Of a stretch of 13,615 nucleotides of DNA, positions 6,247 through 13,524 are shown piece after piece (position 1 is the first letter of the stretch; every line of letters starts with the position of its first letter). Location of the stretch: positions 1 through 13,615 of the forward strand of contig CAZQSL010000099.1 in assembly GCA_964595945.1 (NCBI GenBank). Reading direction: 5' to 3'. Below the pieces are notes generated by a model that did no database searches, was not told where the DNA came from, and saw only the letters and a list, made by a program, of their open reading frames with translations. A program made the translations under genes and the position numbers. This DNA comes from CAZQSL01 sp964595945 (GTDB lineage Bacteria; UBP15; UBA6099; JAJRTR01).

Positions 6247-7155
6247 CTAGGGTGTTTTCGCATACCATGCCTGATAGTCTTTCTCCCAACCGCCTTTTTC
6301 GGCAGTCGCATACAGATTGATGATCGGCTTGTAATCAGTTGCGCCGACATCGACGACCTTGAGTTTTACCATGCTGATGAGACTGCGGTACTGCTTCATT
6401 TCCGGCTCTGAAAAGACAGTCTTGAGGCGAGTTTTCAACTTGGTCGTCAACGCCGGCGACAGGCTGGAAGAATACATTATCGGAAGATCGTAATAGCCTT
6501 TTGTGCACCCGGCCGGAAATACTTTTGCCGCTTCCGAAGGATTCATGACTTTCAACATTTCATAATTTGATTTGAGCACAAAAGACGCGCCGACCTTGCC
6601 TTCAATAAGCATCTTCAGTGCATCCATGCCTTTATGTTGCGGGACTACGCTTGAAAAATACGCATCGGGTTTCACGTCAAAAAACTGACGAAGGTTGAAA
6701 TAGCCTTCTCGAGAATAATATGTGGAAATATCAGTGCCTTTCAGGGCATTCAGCCCGCTTTGCGCCTTGCTTCGTGGCACAAACAGACAGATCGGATTTT
6801 CACGGTCGCCAAACATTCCAAACGTTACGACCGGAGTGAACTTCTGTTTTTTTACCAGTATCGGGAGCAAGTCATGCTTGTTGGCGTACACGATATCGAA
6901 CGTTCCTTTTTTTACTGCGGTTAGAAATTCTCCGTCATCGGTGTACCACTTCATATTCACGACGACTCCATCAGCTCCTATCACATTTGTAATGACATCA
7001 GTAACCATTTTCTTAAGTTGCGCGTCCTGACCGTATCCTTCTGCGAACAGTAATCCGACGGTAACCGTGCCGCCCTGTGCAAATACGCTTGCCGTGCAGG
7101 AGTACACAAGTGTCATCATTATCACAACCACCATAGCAAGCCGCGCCCTTGCCAT
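6247..7155 (-). CDS. PhnD-like periplasmic substrate-binding protein
   Basis: The 302-residue product has a signal peptide (residues 1-26, cleavage likely at SVFA/Q) and the fold signature of phosphate/phosphonate-type solute-binding proteins (PhnD-like). VTVGLLFAEGY opens the first lobe, FDIVYANKHDLLPILVKK marks the first lobe-crossing strand, and LKGTDISTYYSREGYFNLRQFF followed by GKVGASFVLKSNYEML fits the second lobe. Such proteins deliver phosphonate, phosphite or related ligands to an ABC importer. No permease or ATPase gene is present here, so its partner is elsewhere, or it acts as a sensory binding protein. GGAGG (complement of 7163-7167) stands 7 bases before the ATG. Cys20 in VYSC is a poor lipobox, so lipidation is doubtful. 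It is followed by phoA, hinting at phosphorus acquisition, but the ligand is unknown. Confidence 0.8.
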   Translation of the reverse strand: MARARLAMVVVIMMTLVYSCTASVFAQGGTVTVGLLFAEGYGQDAQLKKMVTDVITNVIGADGVVVNMKWYTDDGEFLTAVKKGTFDIVYANKHDLLPILVKKQKFTPVVTFGMFGDRENPICLFVPRSKAQSGLNALKGTDISTYYSREGYFNLRQFFDVKPDAYFSSVVPQHKGMDALKMLIEGKVGASFVLKSNYEMLKVMNPSEAAKVFPAGCTKGYYDLPIMYSSSLSPALTTKLKTRLKTVFSEPEMKQYRSLISMVKLKVVDVGATDYKPIINLYATAEKGGWEKDYQAWYAKTP

Positions 7156-7416
7156 ATTACGACCTCCAGCAATGAATCTTCCGGCACGATGTTCCGCCGT
7201 TATTACAATGAAGAATATCCGCTCTTGGTTTGAGCAATATTGGAGTGGAATTAGTTTTACGTTATTATTGTTTTTGTCGTTAAGGCAGCGATGAATGTCA
7301 CGCGCATCTCATCCGCGACATAAAAGTCATCGCCGGACTGCCAGAGCTCGCCTCCGCCGCTGCTCTTCCGCAACCTTTACTGCTTGCCTGATTATTCTCC
7401 GTGAACGGGTACCGAA
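7156..7416. other. Intergenic region without a recognised gene
   Basis: This gap separates the phosphodiesterase gene from the PhnD-like gene, both on the minus strand. It should hold the promoter of the phnD-like/phoA pair, but I find no convincing -35/-10 pair, hairpin terminator or small gene with a good ribosome binding site. Confidence 0.4.
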
Positions 7417-8835
7417 TTATTTATTGCCGGATTTGGGTTTTGGATAAGAGTCAAGCAGGTTGCGGCCTTCGAGACCGGCGGGGATGGGGATGCCGAGGAG
7501 TGCGGACATTGTGGGGAGGCAGTCGAGGATGTCCGCGCCCGATATGTGACCGAGTCCTGGAGTGCCGGGAGTGTGTATGGTGAATATGCCGTGCTGTGCG
7601 TGGTTGGCATCGTCAGGGCCGGTGTCGTTTTCATGGGTGTAGCATGATGGGTGTCCGACGCTACCGACGGAGCGCCACGCGAGGTCGCCGAAGTAGACGA
7701 TGAGATCAGGTGGGATGTTGCGGCAGTCGCCATAGATTTCCTGAGGACGGAAGGCTCGGTTGCCGAGTGATGCGCCTGATTCGTCGGGGATGGATTCGAT
7801 TTCGGCAGCGAGGGCGGCGCGGAATGATTCGTAGTGGGCGGCGGGGACGATGCCCTGGGGTTCGCGGCCTTCGAGGTTGATGAATATGCGGCCATAGTAG
7901 CCGCCATCGCCCCAGACTTTTGTGCGTGTCCAGTCGATGTCGCATTTTTCGATGCGGGTGGGCGACTGGGGTCGTTGGCGGAGTGTGAGATAGCCTTTCT
8001 GGATGAGCCATTCGTTGATGCAGAAGCCACCGATCATGGGGCGCGCGCCGTGGTCGGATACTATCATGACGGCAGTGTCTGGGCCGGCGAGTGCGATGAG
8101 TGCGGCAGCGTGGGCGTCGAGTGCGGAGTAGTAATCACGCATGGCGTTTTCGAATTCGTTGCCGGGGACGAATCTCGGATGAGATGGGTCGCAGTATTTC
8201 CAGAATCCGTGGTGGATGCGGTCGGGCCCCATTTCGACCATGACGAAGACGTTCCAGTCGCGGGTGGCGATGAGATGGCGCGCGATGGTGAAGTGGTTGT
8301 CTGTCATCGCGTGGATGTCGGCGAGCAGTTTGTGTTTGTTGTCAGAGCGGAAGCCTTCGACATCGGCGATATAGCGGCCTGCTGTGGCGATGATTTCGGA
8401 TTTGAGTGCGGGAGGAGACGTGTATTCGCTATCGGGGCCGGGAGTGAGAAAGCAGGAAATCATGGAGCCATTGATGGGGCGTGGCGGGTAGGTCAGCGGG
8501 ACGGCGAAAACGATGCTGGAGAGTCCGGCTTTGCCTGCGATGTCCCATAGGAGGGGCGCAGTGACAGATTTTGAAGAGGCGATGCGCAGGCCTGTGTATG
8601 AGTGGTCGGAGCGGTTGCGGAATCCGTAGATGCCAAGCTGTCCGGGATCGCGGCCCGAAAACATGCACATCCAGGCGGGGGTTGTGATGGGTGGGATAGT
8701 GCTGCGCAGCGGACCCCATGTGGAGCTGGCACGGAGTGCGGTGAGATGCGGCATGGCATCGGCGTAGCGGTCGAAGATGAGTTCGGGCGTGGCGCAATCG
8801 AGGCCGATTATCAGCAGGCGTTTATATGGTTTCAT
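7417..8835 (-). CDS. Alkaline-phosphatase-superfamily phosphodiesterase / nucleotide pyrophosphatase-like protein
   Basis: The 472-residue product belongs to the type I phosphodiesterase/nucleotide pyrophosphatase branch of the alkaline phosphatase superfamily. Metal ligands and nucleophile are visible in order: Asp13 in LLIIGLDCA, nucleophile Thr52 in PPITTPAW, Asp205 and His209 in GPDRIHHGFW, Asp261-His262 in VSDHGA, and His412 in NHAQHGIF. There is no signal peptide or membrane segment, so it is probably cytoplasmic, unlike the phosphatase encoded nearby. Substrate is not predictable; relatives act on nucleotides, lipid head groups, phosphonoacetate or sugar phosphates. The ATG at 8835 lacks a clear Shine-Dalgarno but gives the canonical N-terminal strand. 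It lies 78 bases downstream of tatA on the same strand and may be co-transcribed. The gene is GC-rich with long antisense open frames, which are shadows. Confidence 0.85.
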   Translation of the reverse strand: MKPYKRLLIIGLDCATPELIFDRYADAMPHLTALRASSTWGPLRSTIPPITTPAWMCMFSGRDPGQLGIYGFRNRSDHSYTGLRIASSKSVTAPLLWDIAGKAGLSSIVFAVPLTYPPRPINGSMISCFLTPGPDSEYTSPPALKSEIIATAGRYIADVEGFRSDNKHKLLADIHAMTDNHFTIARHLIATRDWNVFVMVEMGPDRIHHGFWKYCDPSHPRFVPGNEFENAMRDYYSALDAHAAALIALAGPDTAVMIVSDHGARPMIGGFCINEWLIQKGYLTLRQRPQSPTRIEKCDIDWTRTKVWGDGGYYGRIFINLEGREPQGIVPAAHYESFRAALAAEIESIPDESGASLGNRAFRPQEIYGDCRNIPPDLIVYFGDLAWRSVGSVGHPSCYTHENDTGPDDANHAQHGIFTIHTPGTPGLGHISGADILDCLPTMSALLGIPIPAGLEGRNLLDSYPKPKSGNK

Positions 8836-8913
8836 CGTGGATATCCGGAGGCGAGGGATTGGGCGTGAGAAAGTTTATGGCTGAAAAAGATATGACAGGC
8901 TTCGCGGTAGGGG

Positions 8914-9111
8914 TCAGCTATCTTTTTTGTCTTCTTTTGTGTCCTGAGACTGCATGGCGGTCTCAACCTGCCCGGAAAGCCCTTTTTTGAATTCGGTGAA
9001 GGATTTTCCGATGGATCGGCCGATTTCCGGGAGTTTCTTGGGGCCGAAGATCAGAAGTGCCAGCACGACTATAACGAGTATTTCGCCGAAGTGTAGATTG
9101 GACGGGAACAT
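8914..9111 (-). CDS. tatA: Sec-independent protein translocase subunit TatA/TatE
   Basis: TatA forms the oligomeric pore-like part of the twin-arginine translocase, which exports folded proteins. The 65-residue product has a short N-terminal transmembrane helix (about residues 9-23), the hinge FGPKKLPEIGRSIG (22-35), an amphipathic helix (about 30-48) and a charged, poorly conserved tail. The ATG at 9111 is preceded by GAGGG. No tatC lies nearby, so it is a stand-alone tatA as in many genomes. TatA and TatE cannot be separated by sequence alone; the FGPKKLPE hinge and the short length argue against TatB. It is divergent from the radical SAM operon. Confidence 0.93.
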   Translation of the reverse strand: MFPSNLHFGEILVIVVLALLIFGPKKLPEIGRSIGKSFTEFKKGLSGQVETAMQSQDTKEDKKDS

Positions 9112-9322
9112 GTTGCCCTCGCGTTCTTACATAATAGTATCAGCGACTGGGTCGCACCTGAATTATAATCCACATTAGCGGCGCTGAACAGATGCGGGAG
9201 ATTTCACGCGGTTGGCGATTGGCGGATTTGTAATCTTGCGCATCGGGGACTACACTATCTTGAGGCTGCTGCAGGCCAATGTATCCCGTATCAATCATTG
9301 AGTCAGGGATTATGGAGTCGTG

Positions 9323-11173
9323 ATGGATTCTGCGAAAATCAGGGAAATTGTTGAAACGGAGCTGCTCGGCCGCGAGATTGCCAAACCAGCCCGCTATGTT
9401 GGTGGTGAACTCAATTCCGTCGTCAAGTCCGACCCGGATGTGCGTTTCGCCCTCTGTTTCCCGGAGCTCTATGAAATCGGCATGTCGAACACCGGATTTC
9501 TGATCCTCTACCATCTGATCAACAGCACCGACTGGGCATCGTGCGAACGCTGTTTCGCCCCCTGGCCCGATATGGAAGCCGCTCTTCGTGCTCGTGGCGT
9601 CCCGCTGTATTCGCTCGAAACATTCACACGGCTGAGAGATTTCGATGCTATCGGGTTTTCGCTTTCTTATGAAATGACGTATACGAATGTGCTTACGATG
9701 CTTGACCTCGCGGAAATGCCGCTGAGAGCGGCTGACCGTGGAGAAGACTGTCCCATAGTGATCGGAGGCGGGGTCGCCGCATACAATCCTGAACCGGTCG
9801 CGGATTTTTTCGATGCCTTTTTTGTGGGCGAAGCAGAAGAGTCAGTTCTACAAATGCTCGAAATCGTCTCTTCCTTCAAAAGGGCGGGATTTGGCAAGAA
9901 AAACCTTTTAAAAACACTATCGCAGCTTCCGGGGTTTTACGTGCCGTCTCTTTATGACATCAGTCGCAATTCGGACGGCATGACCTTCGTTACCGCCACG
10001 GCCCACGCTCCACGGCTGCCTGTCAGACGAAGCTGTCCCGCAGAACTCGCCGATACGTACTACCCGGCGAGTATCGTGCTTCCATCGATTATGGCAGTGC
10101 ATGACCGCATCAATGTCGAAGTATTCAGAGGCTGTGTGCGCGGTTGCCGCTACTGTCAGGCGGGCATGATCTACAGACCTATGCGAGAGAGGCCAGTCGA
10201 GCGCATCGTCAGCGCGACACGGAGCCTCTACAAATCGATGGGCTGTGATGAAATGACACTGCTGTCACTCAACGCGACGGACTACAGCGACTTTGCTACG
10301 CTGCTCTCGGAAGTGTGCGGCTATGCCACTCCGCGCAAGGTGTCGGTGTCGGTGCCATCGACAAGGGTAGACAGCTTTACGGGAGAAATCGGCGCAAGTC
10401 TCAGGGCAGTACGCGCGACGGGACTGACCCTCGCACCAGAGGCAGGCACACAGAGGCTGCGTGACATTATCAATAAAAGGATAACCGACGACGACATCGA
10501 AACTGCAGTCAAAAATTCATTCGAAGCCGGCTGGCACAAGATCAAACTCTATTTCATGATCGGGCTGCCGGGCGAAACTGATGAAGATGTAGTAGCCATT
10601 GCCGAACTCGTCAAGAAAATATGTTTCATAGCAAAAGGCTATCGCAAAGGCGGCAAACGCGGGAAAATGGATTTCACCCTGAGCATATCCAGCTTCGTGC
10701 CCAAGTCGCATACACCATTTCAGTGGGAAGCGTTCGAAGGCCGCGAAGAGCTTTTGCGTAAACAGATTCTACTGAGACAACTGCTCTCGAAATACCCGAT
10801 CAAGATTGACTGCCACGATATCCGCATAAGTATCCTCGAATCAGTCTTCGCGCGTGGCGACAGACGCCTCGGCGCAGTGATCGAAAGCGCGTGGCGTGCC
10901 GGCGCGAGGTTCGACGGATGGCTCGAAACATTCAAACCCGAACTCTGGGACTCCGCGCTCGCCGAAAACGGACTAACAGCCGAATCTTATGGCGCCGCGC
11001 GCGCCAGCCTCGATGAGCCGCTTCCCTGGAGCCATATCGACACAGGCATCTCGACTGCATTTTTCAGACGCGAACGCGAGCGCGCCTTCGCCGCCACGCC
11101 TACTCCAGACTGCCTCGATGGCACATGCGTGGCATGCGGCATCGGCTGCACATCACCAGAAAGTAAGGCATAG
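9323..11173 (+). CDS. B12-binding-type radical SAM protein, TIGR03960-like
   Basis: The 616-residue product has an N-terminal half resembling a B12-binding-like Rossmann domain (RFALCFPELYEIGMSNTGF, about 41-59; IVIGGG, 145-150) and a central radical SAM domain. Its cluster motif is CVRGCRYC with Cys271, Cys275 and Cys278, followed by LTLAPEAGTQRLRDIINK and KLYFMIGLPGET. A second Cys group lies at the C-terminus (Cys597, Cys602, Cys605, Cys609), as is common in this family, and may hold another cluster. The function is unsettled. In some bacteria this protein is fused to the DUF2344 protein encoded immediately downstream; here the two are separate, with a 6-base gap. GGAG (9314-9317) favours the ATG at 9323 over the overlapping GTG at 9320. 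The B12-binding fold does not prove cobalamin use. Confidence 0.9.
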   Translation: MDSAKIREIVETELLGREIAKPARYVGGELNSVVKSDPDVRFALCFPELYEIGMSNTGFLILYHLINSTDWASCERCFAPWPDMEAALRARGVPLYSLETFTRLRDFDAIGFSLSYEMTYTNVLTMLDLAEMPLRAADRGEDCPIVIGGGVAAYNPEPVADFFDAFFVGEAEESVLQMLEIVSSFKRAGFGKKNLLKTLSQLPGFYVPSLYDISRNSDGMTFVTATAHAPRLPVRRSCPAELADTYYPASIVLPSIMAVHDRINVEVFRGCVRGCRYCQAGMIYRPMRERPVERIVSATRSLYKSMGCDEMTLLSLNATDYSDFATLLSEVCGYATPRKVSVSVPSTRVDSFTGEIGASLRAVRATGLTLAPEAGTQRLRDIINKRITDDDIETAVKNSFEAGWHKIKLYFMIGLPGETDEDVVAIAELVKKICFIAKGYRKGGKRGKMDFTLSISSFVPKSHTPFQWEAFEGREELLRKQILLRQLLSKYPIKIDCHDIRISILESVFARGDRRLGAVIESAWRAGARFDGWLETFKPELWDSALAENGLTAESYGAARASLDEPLPWSHIDTGISTAFFRRERERAFAATPTPDCLDGTCVACGIGCTSPESKA

Positions 11174-11179
11174 TTTATC

Positions 11180-11878
11180 ATGGAATCAGATAGAATAACT
11201 TACGAAATCGGCCTGTCGAAATGTTGGGAAACGCGGTTTCTGTCCCATCTCGACATCATGCGCCATGTCTCCCGCTCGCTTCGCCGCACAGGACTCAATA
11301 TCTATTTTACCGAAGGCTTCAATCCCAAACCAAAGGTTACATACCTCGGATTTCCTCTATCCACCGGACACACGAGCAGTTGCGAAAAAATCCGTTTTTC
11401 CATCTGTGGCGAACAGCCCGGCGAAGCGGCTCTGCTCGACTCACTGCGCGCAACCGCATATCCCGGCCTTCGTGTCGACACCGTTTCCATCGTGCCGCCA
11501 GGTTCCGAAAAAAAAGGCGTCACACCTCTCAAATACCAATATGTCATGTTGCTCAGAATATCGGATGGCGAATGCGCACTCGACGAGCTATCAGGAGCAG
11601 CGGCCATCTCACGGATTTCGTCGGCGATCGATCCCGCGATCCAAAAGGAAGTCGTACCGATAGCACAGGCGGCATCGGACGGGATGTTTTTCGCCAGAAG
11701 CGCAGCCGTATATGAAAAGTACTTCACCGGTGCGCTGCGACTCGAATTCGACCTGATGAATGGCTACAAGAAACCCGAATCGTACCTGGACATGGAACAA
11801 CTCGCGGCTGCTGGAGAAAACATCGGACGATATTTTCTCTATTTCCACAGAAGCAGAGCCGAATGGCAAACTATCTGA
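11180..11878 (+). CDS. DUF2344 / TIGR03936-like radical SAM-associated protein
   Basis: The 232-residue protein has the family landmarks FLSHLDIMRHVSRSLRRTGL (20-39) and TEGFNPKPKVTYLGFPLSTG (44-63). It has no cluster motif of its own. The family is found next to, or fused behind, the TIGR03960-like radical SAM protein, as here, so the two probably act together. In other genomes the pair often lies near ribonuclease G/E and ribosomal protein genes, a context that is absent here. The ATG at 11180 has GTAAGG (11163-11168) upstream at a longish distance. Translational coupling to the upstream gene is likely. The biochemical role is unknown. Confidence 0.88.
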   Translation: MESDRITYEIGLSKCWETRFLSHLDIMRHVSRSLRRTGLNIYFTEGFNPKPKVTYLGFPLSTGHTSSCEKIRFSICGEQPGEAALLDSLRATAYPGLRVDTVSIVPPGSEKKGVTPLKYQYVMLLRISDGECALDELSGAAAISRISSAIDPAIQKEVVPIAQAASDGMFFARSAAVYEKYFTGALRLEFDLMNGYKKPESYLDMEQLAAAGENIGRYFLYFHRSRAEWQTI

Positions 11879-11937
11879 TAATTACAGTTCAAATCACGGC
11901 TGAAAGATATAAATGGCAAAAAAAGAGTGATACACTG

Positions 11938-11965
11938 TTGACATCGCAGAGCAATTCCATATAAT
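11938..11965 (+). promoter_or_regulatory. Consensus sigma-70 promoter of tRNA-Leu
   Basis: A perfect TTGACA (11938-11943) and a perfect TATAAT (11960-11965) are separated by 16 bases. The transcript start would lie near 11972, about 12 bases before the mature tRNA. This is the best promoter in the window, as expected for a stable RNA. Confidence 0.85.
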
Positions 11966-11983
11966 TGACGTTGCATAATGAAA

Positions 11984-12069
11984 GCCGGAGTGGTGGAATT
12001 TGGCAGACACGCTAGCTTGAGGTGCTAGTGCGAGCTTATCGCGTCCCGGTTCAAGTCCGGGCTTCGGCA
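11984..12069 (+). tRNA. tRNA-Leu (anticodon GAG)
   Basis: The 86-nt cloverleaf has acceptor arms GCCGGAG (11984-11990) and CTTCGGC (12062-12068) with discriminator A at 12069. The anticodon stem is CTAGC/GCTAG, closing the loop TTGAGGT with anticodon GAG at 12019-12021. A long class II variable arm (TGCGAGCTTATCGCG) and a T-arm CCCGG-TTCAAGT-CCGGG follow. The long variable arm fits leucine. CCA is not encoded and must be added. The gene has its own promoter and terminator and reads CUC and CUU codons. Confidence 0.97.
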
Positions 12070-12071
12070 AT

Positions 12072-12098
12072 AAAAGTGATCGAAAGATCACTTTTTTT
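12072..12098 (+). terminator. Intrinsic terminator after tRNA-Leu
   Basis: AAAAGTGATC (12072-12081) pairs perfectly with GATCACTTTT (12086-12095) around a GAAA tetraloop and continues into T residues to 12098. It isolates the tRNA transcript from rex. Confidence 0.88.
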
Positions 12099-12108
12099 AA
12101 TAGAAGAT

Positions 12109-12126
12109 TAGTTAAAATTTTCACAT
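12109..12126. promoter_or_regulatory. Candidate Rex operator upstream of rex
   Basis: TAGTTAAAATTTTCACAT matches the Rex operator form TTGTGAAAATTTTCACAA at 15 of 18 positions, and 12 of the 14 defined positions if position 5 may be T or G and position 14 C or A. It lies 14 bases upstream of the rex ATG and overlaps a possible -10 box (TAAAAT, 12113-12118). Rex family members are commonly autoregulated, so position and sequence agree. Confidence 0.5.
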
Positions 12127-12140
12127 GAACCGGTGTGCTC

Positions 12141-12803
12141 ATGGCCGAGACTGAAAGATACAAGTTTCCCAAAGCAACAGTCGAAAGACTATCGTATTAC
12201 TTCAGGGCGCTTGAGGATCTTTCTAAAACTGGAGTAGACACGGTTTCATCGGAAGAACTCGGCGAAAAACTCGGTATTAAATCCTCCCAGATCAGAAAAG
12301 ACCTCTCATATTTTGGCTATTTCGGCAAACGCGGCATGGGATATGACGTGAAGTATCTCCTCAAGGAACTTCGATACATTCTCGGGCTCGATCGCGAATG
12401 GCAGATCATCGTGGTAGGGGCAGGACATCTCGGTGTCGCGATTTCCAATTATCCCGGCTTTAAAAAACGGGGGTTCAATGTCAAGGCGCTATTTGACAAT
12501 GACCCTGCAAAAGTCGGAAAAACCGAAGGTGACGTAGCCATCATACACATGAGCAAGATGAAGAGATTCATAAAGGAAAACGCTATCGAGATGGCAGTCG
12601 TTGCGGTGCCGGCCAAGGCGGCTCAGGAAGTCGCGGACAATCTTGTAAAATGCGGCATCAAGGCGATACTCAATTTCGCACCATCTCCGATTACTGCCGA
12701 AGAACCAGTGCGCTGCCTCTCTGTCGATCTCACCACAAAACTCGAAGCGCTTGCATACTACACAAGTTTTTCACAGGAAAAACTCTGGAAACTCGTCCCC
12801 TGA
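12141..12803 (+). CDS. rex: Redox-sensing transcriptional repressor Rex
   Basis: Rex is a homodimeric repressor that binds DNA when NAD+ is high and releases it when NADH rises, controlling fermentation and anaerobic respiration genes. The 220-residue product is family-typical. It has an N-terminal winged helix (about 10-78; SSEELGEKLGIKSSQIRKDL, 36-55, then SYFGYFGKRGMGYDV) and an NAD(H)-binding Rossmann domain with GAGHLG (93-98), where most Rex proteins have GAGNLG. ALFDND (116-121) carries the acidic residue after strand 2, and the C-terminal domain-swapped helix includes LSVDLTTKLEALAYYTSF. The ATG at 12141 is chosen over the GTG two codons earlier by the family N-terminus; no strong ribosome binding site is seen. 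A likely operator lies just upstream. Confidence 0.96.
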   Translation: MAETERYKFPKATVERLSYYFRALEDLSKTGVDTVSSEELGEKLGIKSSQIRKDLSYFGYFGKRGMGYDVKYLLKELRYILGLDREWQIIVVGAGHLGVAISNYPGFKKRGFNVKALFDNDPAKVGKTEGDVAIIHMSKMKRFIKENAIEMAVVAVPAKAAQEVADNLVKCGIKAILNFAPSPITAEEPVRCLSVDLTTKLEALAYYTSFSQEKLWKLVP

Positions 12804-12829
12804 ACGAATCACTTTGATACATGTCACAC

Positions 12830-12858
12830 TTGACTAACATCTCATATAACTCTATCAT
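12830..12858 (+). promoter_or_regulatory. Predicted sigma-70 promoter of the PAS-DHp gene
   Basis: TTGACT (12830-12835) and TATCAT (12853-12858) are separated by 17 bases, five of six matches in each hexamer. The start of transcription would fall near 12865, giving a very short leader to the ATG at 12874 or about 54 bases to the ATG at 12919. A weak Rex-box-like sequence (12858-12875) overlaps the start. Confidence 0.5.
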
Positions 12859-12873
12859 TGTTATTATATTTAC

Positions 12874-13470
12874 ATGAAAAGTATTGGGCTCCGTATATTT
12901 GCCCGGATCGGTGTATTCATGTCTGATGATTTTCGCGTATCCGAACCCGAAACAACGGCTTTTCCCACTTTTCGCTATTCCCTGTCAGAAAAATCCATTG
13001 TTGACTGCAATCAGGCCTTTTCACAGTTTATTACTTCCGACACCCAGAAGCGCGGCAAGGGGGGCGCCTTGACACAAGTGCTCACCAGTGAAATGGAACA
13101 AATGGTTGACGAGCCGCTTGCAGTCAAGCACATAACGACAAAACGAGCGGACGGAACACTATGCAACGCGGTCATTGTCGGCAGGGCAATTCCTTCTCAG
13201 AGGCTTGTGGAAGGTTACCTTATAGAACTGAAAAGCGAAACCGCCATTTCACAAAAAAGCGTCATTTCGAGTGCCGAACAGGCAAAACACAAGGCGATGC
13301 ATGATCTTGGAAATATGCTCCAAACCATTATGTCAATAGCGGAAATGGGACTGATGAATGAAATCGACAACATATCTCCGAGAAAAGAGCTCGAAGACAT
13401 GATCGAGCTTATAAAGCGAACCTGCATGTTTGTGAAAACCGAACTGGCTGAATTGGTTTATGATATCTAA
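12874..13470 (+). CDS. Orphan PAS-like plus histidine-phosphotransfer (DHp) protein
   Basis: The product is 198 residues from ATG 12874, or 183 from ATG 12919 (MSDDFRVSEPE); neither start has a convincing ribosome binding site. Residues about 32-122 look like a degenerate PAS sensor domain (FRYSLSEKSIVDCNQAFSQF, then a strand-rich part ending VEGYLIELK). Residues about 135-195 form two predicted helices like a histidine kinase DHp domain, with the phospho-acceptor box HDLGN at 143-147 in AMHDLGNMLQTIMSIAEM. No HATPase domain follows: the frame stops at 13470 and nothing kinase-like continues in the remaining sequence. It could be a phosphotransfer or dimerising partner of a kinase encoded elsewhere, or a truncated kinase. 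There is no membrane segment. It has its own promoter downstream of rex. Function is inferred from domain shape only. Confidence 0.6.
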   Translation: MKSIGLRIFARIGVFMSDDFRVSEPETTAFPTFRYSLSEKSIVDCNQAFSQFITSDTQKRGKGGALTQVLTSEMEQMVDEPLAVKHITTKRADGTLCNAVIVGRAIPSQRLVEGYLIELKSETAISQKSVISSAEQAKHKAMHDLGNMLQTIMSIAEMGLMNEIDNISPRKELEDMIELIKRTCMFVKTELAELVYDI

Positions 13471-13524
13471 ATGCAATGCTGTTTACTTAGGAACAACACC
13501 TGTATTAGAAAGCCCTTCCTGACT

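Noticed and set aside
7834..8550. 238-codon open frame antisense to the phosphodiesterase
   Set aside because: It is the shadow of a GC-rich gene with clear catalytic motifs on the other strand; its composition (Gly, Val, Asp, Glu-rich) is typical of an antisense frame.
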